Assembly: GCF_014655595.1 (NCBI RefSeq)
Contig: NZ_BNBL01000009.1
Location: 124,001-188,000, forward strand
Source of the DNA: Streptomyces griseocarneus
Lineage (GTDB): Bacteria; Actinomycetota; Actinomycetes; Streptomycetales; Streptomycetaceae
Reading direction: 5' to 3'
DNA: 64,000 nucleotides
Of the stretch, positions 7,975 through 15,655 are shown piece by piece. The notes beneath the pieces were generated by a model. That model made no database searches. It was not told the DNA's origin and saw nothing but the letters and a program-made list of their open reading frames with translations. The position numbers and the translations under genes are program-made. The first letter of the stretch is position 1; the number at the start of each line of letters is the position of its first letter.

Positions 7975-9405
7975 ATGGCGGGGAACACGACGTACCTGGA
8001 GCTGTCCCAGGACGGCGGCGGGGCGCACAAGTTCTACGAGGTGACGGTCGACGGCACGGCGGTGGCCGTGCGCTACGGGCGGATCGGCGCACCGGGACAG
8101 CTGCAGAGCTCGGTCTTCCCCACCGCCGAGAAGGCGCGGGCCGCGGCGGCGAAGAAGATCGGCGAGAAGGTGCGCAAGGGCTACGCGCCCGCCGTTCCCG
8201 GCAGCCGGCCGGCCCGGCCGGTGACGCGCCGCCAGGTCGCCTCCGCCCCCTCCACGGCCCGCGCGGTCGCCCCGGTCCTGTGGCGCTTCCGCACCGGCTC
8301 CGCCGCGTTCGGCATCCACATCGGCGAGGACCGCTGCTGGGTGGGCAACCAGGCCGGTGACGTCTACACCCTGGGTCACGACGGCGAGGTGCTCGCCCGC
8401 TACCGCCTGCCGGACGGCGTCAAGTGCCTGGTGGCGGACGACTTCTGGATCTACGCGGGCTGTGACGACGGCACGGTGTACGACCTGTCCGCCAAGGTGC
8501 CCTTCGCGGCCTACGAGATCGCCTCCGACGTCGACATCTTCTGGCTCGACATCCATGAGGGCGTCCTCAACGTCGCCGACCGCGACGGCGGCCTCACCGT
8601 CATCGACCACGAGGACGAGTACCAGTGGTCGCGCAGGAGCTCCGGCCAGGCGGCCTGGATGGTGCGCCGGGACGAGCGCGCGGTCTACCACGGCCACAGC
8701 GCCGGCGTGACCGCGTACGCCCAGGACGGCGGCGGCGAGCTGTGGCACACGCGGACCACCGGCTCCGTGCTCTTCGGCTGGCAGGAGGCGCACGCGGTGT
8801 ACGCGGGGACCAACCGCAGCGTCGTCCAGCGCCTGTCCAAGGCCGACGGCGCCGTGGAGGCCACGTACCGCTGCGACGCGGCGGTCTACTCCTGCGCCAC
8901 CGCCCCGGACGGCCGCTACGTCTTCGCCGGCGACTCCTCCTCGTCCGTGTACTGCTTCGCGGCGGACGGCACGCGGCTGTGGAAGCTCGGTACGGGCGGC
9001 GGCTCGGCGCTGTCCATGCAGTACCTCGACGAGAAGCTCTACATGGTCACCACCGACGGCTCCCTGGTCTGCGCCGACGCCTCGGAGAGCGCCATCGCGG
9101 CCGCGCGGGCCGGCACGGTCCCCGTGCCGGTGGACATCAAGTCGGCGGCCGCGCTGCCCACGTACGCCCCCGCCACCACGGTCGCCACGGTCTGTGCCCC
9201 GCCCGCCTCCGGCATCGTGGTCGAGTGCGTCCAGGAAGGCGGCCGGCTCCGTGTCCACGTCGTCTCCGACGGCTACGAACCCACCTGGAACGTCCAGTTC
9301 CCCCGCCACATACGCCAGGCCGGCGCCCGCTACGTCGTCGAGGCCCTCTCCCCCACGGCGTCCGGCTTCTACCGCGTGCGCGGCGAGATCCAGCGCCTGC
9401 TCTGA
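7975..9405 (+). CDS. WGR-domain protein with PQQ/WD-like beta-propeller
   Basis: This 476-residue cytoplasmic protein has no signal peptide. Residues 1-80 form a WGR domain, with the signature as YGRIG (34-38) where Trp is replaced by Tyr, followed by the helix PTAEKARAAAAKKIGEKVRKGY. WGR domains bind nucleic-acid ends in eukaryotic PARPs and occur in bacterial MolR-like proteins. After a short Pro/Ala linker, residues 100-400 hold repeated blades such as WVGNQAGDVYTLG, VYAGTNRSVVQRL and VFAGDSSSSVYCFAADG, as in PQQ-type propellers. The final 70 residues are a separate small domain. The ATG at 7975 follows GGGAGAGGGG. It stands alone after a strong terminator. Biochemical function is unknown; a nucleic-acid or molybdate-linked sensing role is only a guess. 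Confidence 0.85.
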   Translation: MAGNTTYLELSQDGGGAHKFYEVTVDGTAVAVRYGRIGAPGQLQSSVFPTAEKARAAAAKKIGEKVRKGYAPAVPGSRPARPVTRRQVASAPSTARAVAPVLWRFRTGSAAFGIHIGEDRCWVGNQAGDVYTLGHDGEVLARYRLPDGVKCLVADDFWIYAGCDDGTVYDLSAKVPFAAYEIASDVDIFWLDIHEGVLNVADRDGGLTVIDHEDEYQWSRRSSGQAAWMVRRDERAVYHGHSAGVTAYAQDGGGELWHTRTTGSVLFGWQEAHAVYAGTNRSVVQRLSKADGAVEATYRCDAAVYSCATAPDGRYVFAGDSSSSVYCFAADGTRLWKLGTGGGSALSMQYLDEKLYMVTTDGSLVCADASESAIAAARAGTVPVPVDIKSAAALPTYAPATTVATVCAPPASGIVVECVQEGGRLRVHVVSDGYEPTWNVQFPRHIRQAGARYVVEALSPTASGFYRVRGEIQRLL

Positions 9406-9456
9406 CGCCCGGCACCGCCCGCCCGGGTGGATCCTGGGAGTGGGAGATGGTGCGCC

Positions 9457-9729
9457 ATGCGTACGGGCAACGAACCGAGCACCGCCCGCAGCCCCCTGCG
9501 GCTGCGCTGCGGGCTCGCCGTATTCGGACTGGTGTGCGCCGCGGCCGGCACGGCGGCCTTCGCCGCCGCGGGCCGGATGGGGTGGGCGCTCGCCTGCGGG
9601 CTGCTACTGCTGGTGACCGTCGTCGACCTGATGGCGATCATCCGCCACATCCGGCAGGGCCCGCACTACCAGCCGGGCCGCGACGTCCCGCCCTACGAAC
9701 CGGTCGACGAGGGACGACCGCGCCGCTAG
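9457..9729 (+). CDS. Small two-span membrane protein, DUF6343-like
   Basis: This 90-residue protein starts MRTGNEPSTARSPLRLR, a start I associate with the streptomycete family DUF6343 (from memory). Two hydrophobic segments follow (about residues 18-40 and 45-65), then a polar, Pro-rich C-terminus. The ATG at 9457 is preferred over an upstream in-frame ATG because GGGAG lies 10 nt before it and the family signature starts there. It follows the WGR gene by about 50 nt and could be co-transcribed with it. Function is unknown. Confidence 0.7.
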   Translation: MRTGNEPSTARSPLRLRCGLAVFGLVCAAAGTAAFAAAGRMGWALACGLLLLVTVVDLMAIIRHIRQGPHYQPGRDVPPYEPVDEGRPRR

Positions 9730-9763
9730 CCCGCTCGAGCCGCCGCGGCCCCGGCAGCGCCCG

Positions 9764-10057
9764 CTACCGGCCGCCCGGTGGCGTCGCCTCCGGGCCTTGC
9801 GGGCCGCGCGCGGGCCCGCGCTCCCATGCCTCCTGAAGCGGCCGGGTCCGCTCGCCCAGTGCCTCGGCGTACGCGCCGACCCGTACGGCCTCGTTGAGGC
9901 CGAGGCGGCCGGAGAGGACCTCGCGGGCCATCTCCCGCAGGACCTCGCCGGCGCTTCCGTCGGCCAGGTGCCGCAGGGCCCGGTGGACGACGCGGGCCTG
10001 CGTCTCGTCGCGGCCGGGGGCGAGGAACTCCTCGTGGCCGACTTCTCGTTCACCCAT
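9764..10057 (-). CDS. Hypothetical protein at the end of a WXG100/EspC-like operon
   Basis: This 97-residue protein is not recognised. It is soluble and largely helical (the sequence RHLADGSAGEVLREMAREVLSG suggests two helices) and ends in a Pro/Gly-rich disordered tail. The ATG at 10057 has AGGAG 7 nt upstream. It starts 15 nt after the stop of the WXG-motif gene, so it is almost certainly in the same operon. By position it could be a chaperone, partner or small effector of that secreted protein, but no motif supports any of these. Confidence 0.65.
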   Translation of the reverse strand: MGEREVGHEEFLAPGRDETQARVVHRALRHLADGSAGEVLREMAREVLSGRLGLNEAVRVGAYAEALGERTRPLQEAWERGPARGPQGPEATPPGGR

Positions 10058-10072
10058 GGGGTCGCTCCTGGC

Positions 10073-10807
10073 TCAGACTGCCGGGTGGTCGTAGCTCGCG
10101 CGGGGCAGGGGAAAGGCGTTGAGCCTGGCCGTGATGTCACCGCCGACGCGCTCGATCGCGGCGTAGCCGGCGCTCACGCTCACCTGGGCGGCGTTGACGA
10201 GGTGGGTCATCCGCCCCCACTCCTTGAGGATGATCCTGGCCTCCGCCGCTCCCAGCGCGTATCCCATCGCGGCGGCCCAGCCGGTCCATCCGGCGGCCGT
10301 GGAGGCGGCGGCCGCGATGGCCGCGGTGACCACGGCGTCGACGATCGCGCCGATGCACTGGCTGACGGCCTCGGCGGCGACGGCGACCGACTGCGCGATG
10401 GCCACGTATTCACCGCTCATCGTGTACAGGGAATCGCGGAATTCCTCGAGGTTCCTCCGCAGGGCGTCGAAATAGAGGAATGCCGAGTCGGCGGCGTTGC
10501 CGTGCCAGCTCGCGTCGATCGTGGCGTTGCCCGACTCGAGGTTGCGGGCCAGGGCCTCGCAGGACCGGCCGAGGTTCCGCCAGGCCTGGGAGCATTCGGC
10601 GTAGGCCTTCCAGTTCCCGGCGAAGATGTGCTGCGCCCATTCCACCGGGTCCTTGGGCAGCATCAGCTCGGCCAGTTTCAGCAGCCACGATCCGGGGCTG
10701 AGCACGTCGCCCACCGCGTTGATCGCCTTCATGGGATCGGTGAACTCGTCGGGTTCCGCCGGGGCCACGAGATACGTCGTGGGTTCCGCGACATCGGTGA
10801 AGGTCAT
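10073..10807 (-). CDS. WXG100-like secretion-targeted protein
   Basis: This 244-residue protein carries a helical hairpin with the Trp-x-Gly turn of WXG100 proteins: WHG in the sequence DASWHGNAADSAFLYFDAL near residue 105, flanked by long amphipathic helices. Such proteins are substrates or N-terminal modules of type VII (ESX) secretion. The second half (about 150-215) is Ala-rich and hydrophobic, with SVAVAAEAVSQCIGAIVDAV and AAAMGYALGAAEARIILKEW. It could insert in a membrane or form a coiled bundle. No C-terminal toxin domain is visible, unlike in polymorphic toxins with the same front end. The ATG overlaps the stop of the upstream gene as ATGA, so translation is coupled. Confidence 0.75.
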   Translation of the reverse strand: MTFTDVAEPTTYLVAPAEPDEFTDPMKAINAVGDVLSPGSWLLKLAELMLPKDPVEWAQHIFAGNWKAYAECSQAWRNLGRSCEALARNLESGNATIDASWHGNAADSAFLYFDALRRNLEEFRDSLYTMSGEYVAIAQSVAVAAEAVSQCIGAIVDAVVTAAIAAAASTAAGWTGWAAAMGYALGAAEARIILKEWGRMTHLVNAAQVSVSAGYAAIERVGGDITARLNAFPLPRASYDHPAV

Positions 10808-11130
10808 GGCCGGCCCGGCCGCCTCACCGGCGGGCGGGCCGCGTCGAAGTCGGCGGCCACGTCCCTGTCGGTGTGCCGGTAATAGGACGCCGAGGCGCGT
10901 AACTCGTCCGAGGAATGCCGCAGAATGCCGGTGAGCCGTTGGAGGGCGCTCAGCACCTCGCCGCGTACGACGCCGTGGTATCCGGTCACGTCGGCCATCA
11001 GCCCTTTCTCCTCGGCGGGAACGTGCGTGAACATGCGGGCGTAGAGCAGCAGTTCCCCGGCGTCCTCCGCCCCTCTGCCGACCTGCCGGGAGAACTGCTC
11101 CAGCCGGCCGGTGTCCACCTGAAGTCCCAC
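10804..11130 (-). CDS. EspC-like (DUF2580-type) ESX-associated protein
   Basis: This 108-residue helical protein starts with MGLQVDTGRLEQFSRQ and ends with the pattern ASYYRHTDRDVAADFDA, which is typical of small ESX-1 secretion-associated proteins of the EspC type in actinobacteria. They resemble WXG100 proteins and pair with a partner. The adjacent WXG-motif protein is the obvious candidate. The GTG at 11130 has GGAGGA about 5 nt upstream. The stop overlaps the next start (ATGA), so the two products are probably made in equal amounts. No ESX secretion ATPase (EccC) is present in the window, so the machinery must lie elsewhere. Confidence 0.78.
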   Translation of the reverse strand: MGLQVDTGRLEQFSRQVGRGAEDAGELLLYARMFTHVPAEEKGLMADVTGYHGVVRGEVLSALQRLTGILRHSSDELRASASYYRHTDRDVAADFDAARPPVRRPGRP

Positions 11131-11204
11131 CGGTTCCTCCCCTTTTCGCGATGGACGCACCCCGCGTCCGACGGCAATGCGACGTCCCATGGCGACGTCA
11201 CGCA

Positions 11205-11786
11205 CTACGGCGTCACCAGCGCCAGCACGAGGCACAGCAGCGCGCCGACGCCTCCCACCCGTCGCAGCCACTTCACGGGCTCCGCCATGAGGGAGCGTCC
11301 GACCAACGCGCGGGCGGCGGCGAACTGGGCGATGGTCGTACGGCGGAACCCGACGACGATGGTCACCATGCCGTGGGCGGAGATGAGCATGCCGAAGAAG
11401 AAGAGGATCAGCCAGCCCCAGAAGGCCCGCATGCCGAGGAGGAAGTACTCGGAGGACTCGCGGTAGACGGTCACTCGTTCCCCGGGCACGTACCACCCGT
11501 CCACTTCGGCGTCCCTGCGCACGGTGCCGCCGCCGGCGGGGCGGTAGACGCCCCCGCAGACGCTCGACTCGTGAGTGTGGCCGTGCGCCGGGCGGATGCG
11601 GCAGTGGGCGACCGTCACGGTGCCCTTGTCGGCCGCGTAGCCGACGGCCTTCACGGCGTGCGTGACCGAGAGTTCCATGAGGGCGAGCCCGGCCAGGACG
11701 ACGCAGAACCCGCCGAGGCGGGTCCGGTACCTCCGGCCGGGCGGGGGCGCGATCGGGCTCACGCCGAGCATTTCGGGCATGGCCAT
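11205..11786 (-). CDS. DUF3592-like membrane protein
   Basis: This protein of about 193 residues has four hydrophobic segments (roughly residues 22-42, 120-145, 146-155 and 175-193) around an extracytoplasmic beta-rich domain. That domain contains two Cys and the sequence VPGERVTVYRESSEYFLLG, the pattern seen in DUF3592-type proteins. The ATG at 11786 is chosen because GGGGAG lies 6 nt before it. A GTG 15 nt upstream would overlap that site. It precedes the EspC-like gene by 74 nt on the same strand. It may be a membrane partner of the cassette, but no function is known. Confidence 0.7.
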   Translation of the reverse strand: MAMPEMLGVSPIAPPPGRRYRTRLGGFCVVLAGLALMELSVTHAVKAVGYAADKGTVTVAHCRIRPAHGHTHESSVCGGVYRPAGGGTVRRDAEVDGWYVPGERVTVYRESSEYFLLGMRAFWGWLILFFFGMLISAHGMVTIVVGFRRTTIAQFAAARALVGRSLMAEPVKWLRRVGGVGALLCLVLALVTP

Positions 11787-12000
11787 GAGTGCTCCCCTCA
11801 CACCAGGTCCACTGACGCTGTCGAGGGCGCAACGCTACTCATCCGCGCCGGGCCTCCGGGGCGGCACGACGCCTTTCCGGCCCGCGGTCACGCGCGTCGC
11901 CGGGGCCCGGAAGGCCGGTACGAAGCCGCTTCCGGGCCGTCCGGCCCGTCCCGCGCGGCGCTGCGGGTCTCACCCGATATGACGAACGGGCCGGCCGCTG

Positions 12001-12603
12001 TCAGTCCTGGGCCGCCCGCCGCCGCAGGTCCTCCCACACCGCCCTGACCCGGGGTTCCAGCGTCTCGAGCGGGCCGTCGTTGTCGATGACGATGTCGGCG
12101 ACGGCGAGCCGCTGCTCGCGCGTGGCCTGTGCGGCCATGCGGGCGCGGGCCTCGTCGGGAGCCATGCCGCGCTGCCGTACGAGGCGGTCGAGGCGGGTCC
12201 CGGTGCCGGCGTCGACGACCACGACGAGGTCGTAGAGGGGGGCGAGCCCGTTCTCGGCGAGGAGGGGGACGTCGTGGACGACGACGGCCGCCGCGTCCGC
12301 CGCCGCCTCGAGCTCGGCGGACCGGGCGCGGACGAGCGGGTGGACGATGGCGTTGAGGGCGGCGAGCCGGTCCGGGTCGGCGAAGACGATCGCGCCGAGC
12401 TTCGGGCGGTCGAGCGTGCCCTCGGGGGTGAGGACGCCGGGCCCGAACTCGGCGACGACCGCCGCGAGCCCGGGGGTGCCCGGCTCGACCACTTCCCGCG
12501 CGATCCTGTCGGAGTCGACGATCACCGCTCCGTACGAGGCCAGGAGCCGTGACACCTCGCTCTTGCCCGCGCCGATTCCGCCCGTGAGGCCCACCTTCAG
12601 CAT
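12001..12603 (-). CDS. coaE: Dephospho-CoA kinase
   Basis: CoaE phosphorylates the 3'-hydroxyl of dephospho-CoA with ATP, the last step of coenzyme A synthesis in the cytoplasm. The 200 residues match the family length. Walker A is GGIGAGKS (residues 8-15). The CoA-site sequence VDSDRIAREVVEPG and the lid region RLVRQRGMAPDEARARMAAQ follow. The ATG at 12603 starts at MLKVGLTGG, the canonical beginning. It sits 24 nt after the stop of the PAC2 gene on the same strand and is probably co-transcribed with it. Confidence 0.97.
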   Translation of the reverse strand: MLKVGLTGGIGAGKSEVSRLLASYGAVIVDSDRIAREVVEPGTPGLAAVVAEFGPGVLTPEGTLDRPKLGAIVFADPDRLAALNAIVHPLVRARSAELEAAADAAAVVVHDVPLLAENGLAPLYDLVVVVDAGTGTRLDRLVRQRGMAPDEARARMAAQATREQRLAVADIVIDNDGPLETLEPRVRAVWEDLRRRAAQD

Positions 12604-12627
12604 GGGCCCACGCTATAGGGCACCCGG

Positions 12628-13572
12628 TCAGCGTCCGCCGTCGCCCTCCCTGTCGGCGAGGAAGCGCTCGAACTCCGCGCCCAGTTCGTCGGCGGAGGGC
12701 AGGTCCACGGGCTCGGCGACCAGGTTGCCGCGGGTCTCGGCGCCGGCCACGGCGTCGTACTGGTGCTCGAGGCCCCGGACGAGCGAGACGAGCTCCTCAT
12801 CGCCTTCGGCGATCTGGCGCTCGATCTCCTCCTGCGTGCGCAGCGCGGCGTTGCGCAGGGAGTGGGCGGCGGTGGGCAGCACGAGGCCGGTGGCCGCGGT
12901 GATCGCCTCGAGGGCGGTGAGGGCGGCGTCGGGGTAGGGCGAGCGGGCGACGTAGTGCGGGACGTGGGCGGCGACGCCGAGGACGTCGTGGCCGGCCTCG
13001 GCCAGGCGGTACTCGATGAGGGACTCGGCGCTGCCGGGCACCTGGGCCTCGTCGAAGTAGCCGCGGTGACCGGGCATGAGGTCGGTGCGGTTGCCGTGCG
13101 GGGTGAGGCCGACCGGGCGGGTGTGGGGGACGCCCATGGGGATGCCGTGGAAGTTCACGGACAGGCGCACGCCGAGCCGCTCGATCAGCTGGCGCACGGC
13201 GGCGGCGAACCGCTCCCACTCCACGTCCGGCTCGGGGCCGCTGAGCAGGAGGAAGGGGGCGCCCGTGGCGTCCTGCACCAGGCGCAGCTCGATGGCCGGG
13301 GTCTCGTAGTCGGCCCACCGGTCGCGCTGGAACGTCAGCAGGGGGCGACGTGCCCGGTAGTCGATGAGCCTGTCGTGGTCGAAGCGGGCGACGACCTGGT
13401 GCGGCAGGCCGTCGAGCAGCCGCTTGACGATCAGGTCGCCCGTCTCACCGGCGTCGATGTAGCCGTCGAAGTGGTAGAGCATGACCAGACCAGCGGTGTC
13501 CTGAGCCAGGGCCAGGTCGGCCACGGCGAGCCCCTTGGGCTCCCATTCGTACAAACCCTGCGGATCCAACAC
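12628..13572 (-). CDS. PAC2-family protein (proteasome-assembly-chaperone fold)
   Basis: This 314-residue cytoplasmic protein belongs to the PAC2 family, whose archaeal and eukaryotic members assist proteasome assembly. Actinobacterial members are conserved but uncharacterised. Conserved parts are MLYHFDGYIDAGETGDLIV near residue 30, LLLSGPEPDVEWERF near 105, and a charged C-terminal helix pair (EEIERQIAEGDEELVSLVRGLE). The GTG at 13572 has GAGGAGGA upstream. It precedes coaE by 24 nt and follows the rpsA terminator. Actinobacteria have 20S proteasomes, which makes a chaperone role plausible but unproved here. Confidence 0.88.
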   Translation of the reverse strand: MLDPQGLYEWEPKGLAVADLALAQDTAGLVMLYHFDGYIDAGETGDLIVKRLLDGLPHQVVARFDHDRLIDYRARRPLLTFQRDRWADYETPAIELRLVQDATGAPFLLLSGPEPDVEWERFAAAVRQLIERLGVRLSVNFHGIPMGVPHTRPVGLTPHGNRTDLMPGHRGYFDEAQVPGSAESLIEYRLAEAGHDVLGVAAHVPHYVARSPYPDAALTALEAITAATGLVLPTAAHSLRNAALRTQEEIERQIAEGDEELVSLVRGLEHQYDAVAGAETRGNLVAEPVDLPSADELGAEFERFLADREGDGGR

Positions 13573-13657
13573 AGTGACCGTTCCTCCTCATGTTCCGTAC
13601 GGGGGAACGTCCTTGGAGGCCCCGGCCATTCCCGGGGAGGCCGGACTGCGGGCATGA

Positions 13658-13691
13658 GTAAGGCCCGCTCTCCAAGGAGAGCGGGCCTTAC
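13658..13691 (-). terminator. rpsA terminator
   Basis: A perfect 16-bp stem (13658-13673 with 13676-13691) with a very tight turn around AA lies 34 nt after the rpsA stop. Confidence 0.88.
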
Positions 13692-13725
13692 ATCAGTCAG
13701 CTGTCAGCTGCTGCCGGTCAGAGCC

Positions 13726-15225
13726 TCAGCTCTGGCCGCCGGCGAGCTTCTCGCGCAGGGCGGCGAGGGCCTCGTCCGACGCCAGGGCGCCGGAGGTGTC
13801 GGCCGACTCCGAGGAGTACGAACCGCCGGAAGCCTGGCCACCGGCCTGCGGGGCGGCCTGGGCGCCCTCGGCCGCAGCCTCGGCGTCCGCCTCGCGGGAC
13901 TTGATGACCTGCGCCTGGTGCTGCTCGAAGCGCTGCTGCGCCTCGGCGTACTGGCGCTCCCACTCCTCGCGCTGCTTCTCGTAACCCGGCAGCCAGTCGT
14001 TGGCCTCGGGGTCGAAGCCCTCGGGGTAGATGTAGTTGCCCTGGTCGTCGTAGGACGCGGCCATGCCGTACAGGGTCGGGTCGAACTCGACCACGGACGG
14101 GTCGGCACCGAAGGACTCGTTGGCCTGCTTCAGCGAGAGGCTGATGCGACGACGCTCGAGGTCGATGTCGATGACCTTGACGAAGATCTCGTCGTTGACC
14201 TGGACGACCTGCTCCGGGATCTCCACGTGGCGCTCGGCCAGCTCGGAGATGTGGACCAGGCCCTCGATGCCCTCGTCGACGCGCACGAACGCACCGAAGG
14301 GAACGAGCTTGGTGACCTTACCCGGGACGACCTGACCGATCTGGTGGGTCCGGGCGAACTGCTGCCACGGGTCTTCCTGGGTGGCCTTGAGCGACAGGGA
14401 GACGCGCTCGCGGTCCATGTCCACGTCGAGAACCTCGACGGTGACCTCCTGGCCGACCTCGACAACCTCGGACGGGTGGTCGATGTGCTTCCAGGACAGC
14501 TCGGAGACGTGGACGAGACCGTCGACGCCGCCCAGGTCCACGAAGGCACCGAAGTTGACGATGGAGGAGACGACGCCGGAGCGCACCTGACCCTTCTGGA
14601 GGGTGGTGAGGAAGGTCTGGCGGACCTCGCTCTGGGTCTGCTCCAGCCAGGCGCGGCGGGACAGGACCACGTTGTTGCGGTTCTTGTCCAGCTCGATGAT
14701 CTTGGCCTCGAGCTCCTTGCCCACGTAGGGCTGGAGGTCGCGGACGCGACGCATCTCGACCAGGGAGGCCGGCAGGAAGCCACGGAGGCCGATGTCGAGG
14801 ATGAGACCACCCTTGACGACCTCGATGACGGTACCGGTGACGATGCCGTCCTCTTCCTTGATCTTCTCGATGGTGCCCCAGGCGCGCTCGTACTGGGCGC
14901 GCTTCTTCGAGAGGATCAGGCGGCCTTCCTTGTCCTCCTTCTGGAGAACCAGGGCCTCGATCTCGTCGCCGACCTTGACGACCTCGTTCGGGTCGACGTC
15001 GTGCTTGATCGAGAGCTCGCGCGAGGGGATGACACCCTCGGTCTTGTAACCGATGTCGAGCAGGACCTCGTCCCGGTCGACCTTCACGATGACGCCGTCG
15101 ACGATGTCGCCGTCGTTGAAGTACTTGATCGTCTCGTCGATCGCGGCGAGGAAGGCTTCCTCGTTACCGATGTCGTTGACCGCAACCTGCGGGGTGGTGG
15201 CGGTGGTCTCGGTGCTGCTCGTCAT
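13726..15225 (-). CDS. rpsA: 30S ribosomal protein S1
   Basis: S1 is the RNA-binding ribosomal protein that helps place structured or weakly led mRNAs on the 30S subunit. The 499 residues hold four S1 (OB-fold) domains at about 36-105, 123-190, 208-277 and 295-364. The conserved turns are GYKTEGVIP, GLRGFLPASL, DGLVHVSEL and EGLVHISEL. Four domains rather than six is usual in actinobacteria. The long tail (about 410-499) is Gln/Glu-rich then Ala/Gly/Ser-rich and likely disordered. The ATG at 15225 gives MTSSTETTATTPQVAV, the usual start. A consensus-like promoter and a leader of about 200 nt lie upstream. Confidence 0.98.
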   Translation of the reverse strand: MTSSTETTATTPQVAVNDIGNEEAFLAAIDETIKYFNDGDIVDGVIVKVDRDEVLLDIGYKTEGVIPSRELSIKHDVDPNEVVKVGDEIEALVLQKEDKEGRLILSKKRAQYERAWGTIEKIKEEDGIVTGTVIEVVKGGLILDIGLRGFLPASLVEMRRVRDLQPYVGKELEAKIIELDKNRNNVVLSRRAWLEQTQSEVRQTFLTTLQKGQVRSGVVSSIVNFGAFVDLGGVDGLVHVSELSWKHIDHPSEVVEVGQEVTVEVLDVDMDRERVSLSLKATQEDPWQQFARTHQIGQVVPGKVTKLVPFGAFVRVDEGIEGLVHISELAERHVEIPEQVVQVNDEIFVKVIDIDLERRRISLSLKQANESFGADPSVVEFDPTLYGMAASYDDQGNYIYPEGFDPEANDWLPGYEKQREEWERQYAEAQQRFEQHQAQVIKSREADAEAAAEGAQAAPQAGGQASGGSYSSESADTSGALASDEALAALREKLAGGQS

Positions 15226-15438
15226 GTGGGAAAGGGCTCCGGTACGGACATTGAAGTCGTAGGCACTGCTACGCCGAGAGCCCGTATCGCACTGCCGAAG
15301 CCGGACAGCCTTGGAGACGCACTCTTCGAAAAGAGCCCTAAGACCCGTAAGAAACCGGGAGCGCCTCGACAACCGAGGGGACATACAACAAGTGCGAGCG
15401 CGGCCTGCTCCGTCTGAGGCGCGCAGGCCCGCAGCGCA
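15226..15438 (-). other. Long 5' leader of rpsA
   Basis: If transcription starts about 7 nt after the -10 box at 15445-15450, the rpsA mRNA has an untranslated leader of roughly 210 nt. It has no open frame I would call a gene. A small stem CCTCG/CGAGG lies near 15366-15380, and the ribosome site GGAG is rather far (about 11 nt) from the ATG. Autoregulation by S1 binding its own leader is known in other bacteria and would fit, but I see no diagnostic structure. Confidence 0.45.
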
Positions 15439-15444
15439 ACTTGT

Positions 15445-15473
15445 AGCATACGGGGGGAGCCGGACAGGGTCAA
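15445..15473 (-). promoter_or_regulatory. Housekeeping promoter of rpsA
   Basis: On the minus strand a -35 box TTGACC (15473-15468) is followed after exactly 17 nt by a -10 box TATGCT (15450-15445). This is the best match to the vegetative sigma (HrdB) consensus that I found in the window, as expected for a ribosomal protein gene. Confidence 0.8.
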
Positions 15474-15584
15474 TGCGCGAAGGCGCACACCCGGGACGAA
15501 TCGCTCCAATTCCGGCACAACTTAGGTTTTGCGAGGCCACGAGGGCCCCGGCAGAGCCTCGGCAGCGCCCCAGCGTCATGCTCA

Positions 15585-15638
15585 GGCGAGAACCTGCGGC
15601 GAGAACCTGCGAAGATCGAGCACCAAAGATCGATCACC
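15585..15638 (+). repeat. Two adjacent tandem duplications upstream of the methyltransferase gene
   Basis: GGCGAGAACCTGC is repeated directly at 15585-15597 and 15598-15610. Immediately after it AAGATCGAGCACC (15612-15624) is repeated as AAGATCGATCACC (15626-15638). The doubled blocks end 17 nt before the methyltransferase ATG, so they lie in its promoter or leader. Confidence 0.75.
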
Positions 15639-15655
15639 GAGGTGCGACCGCCGAG

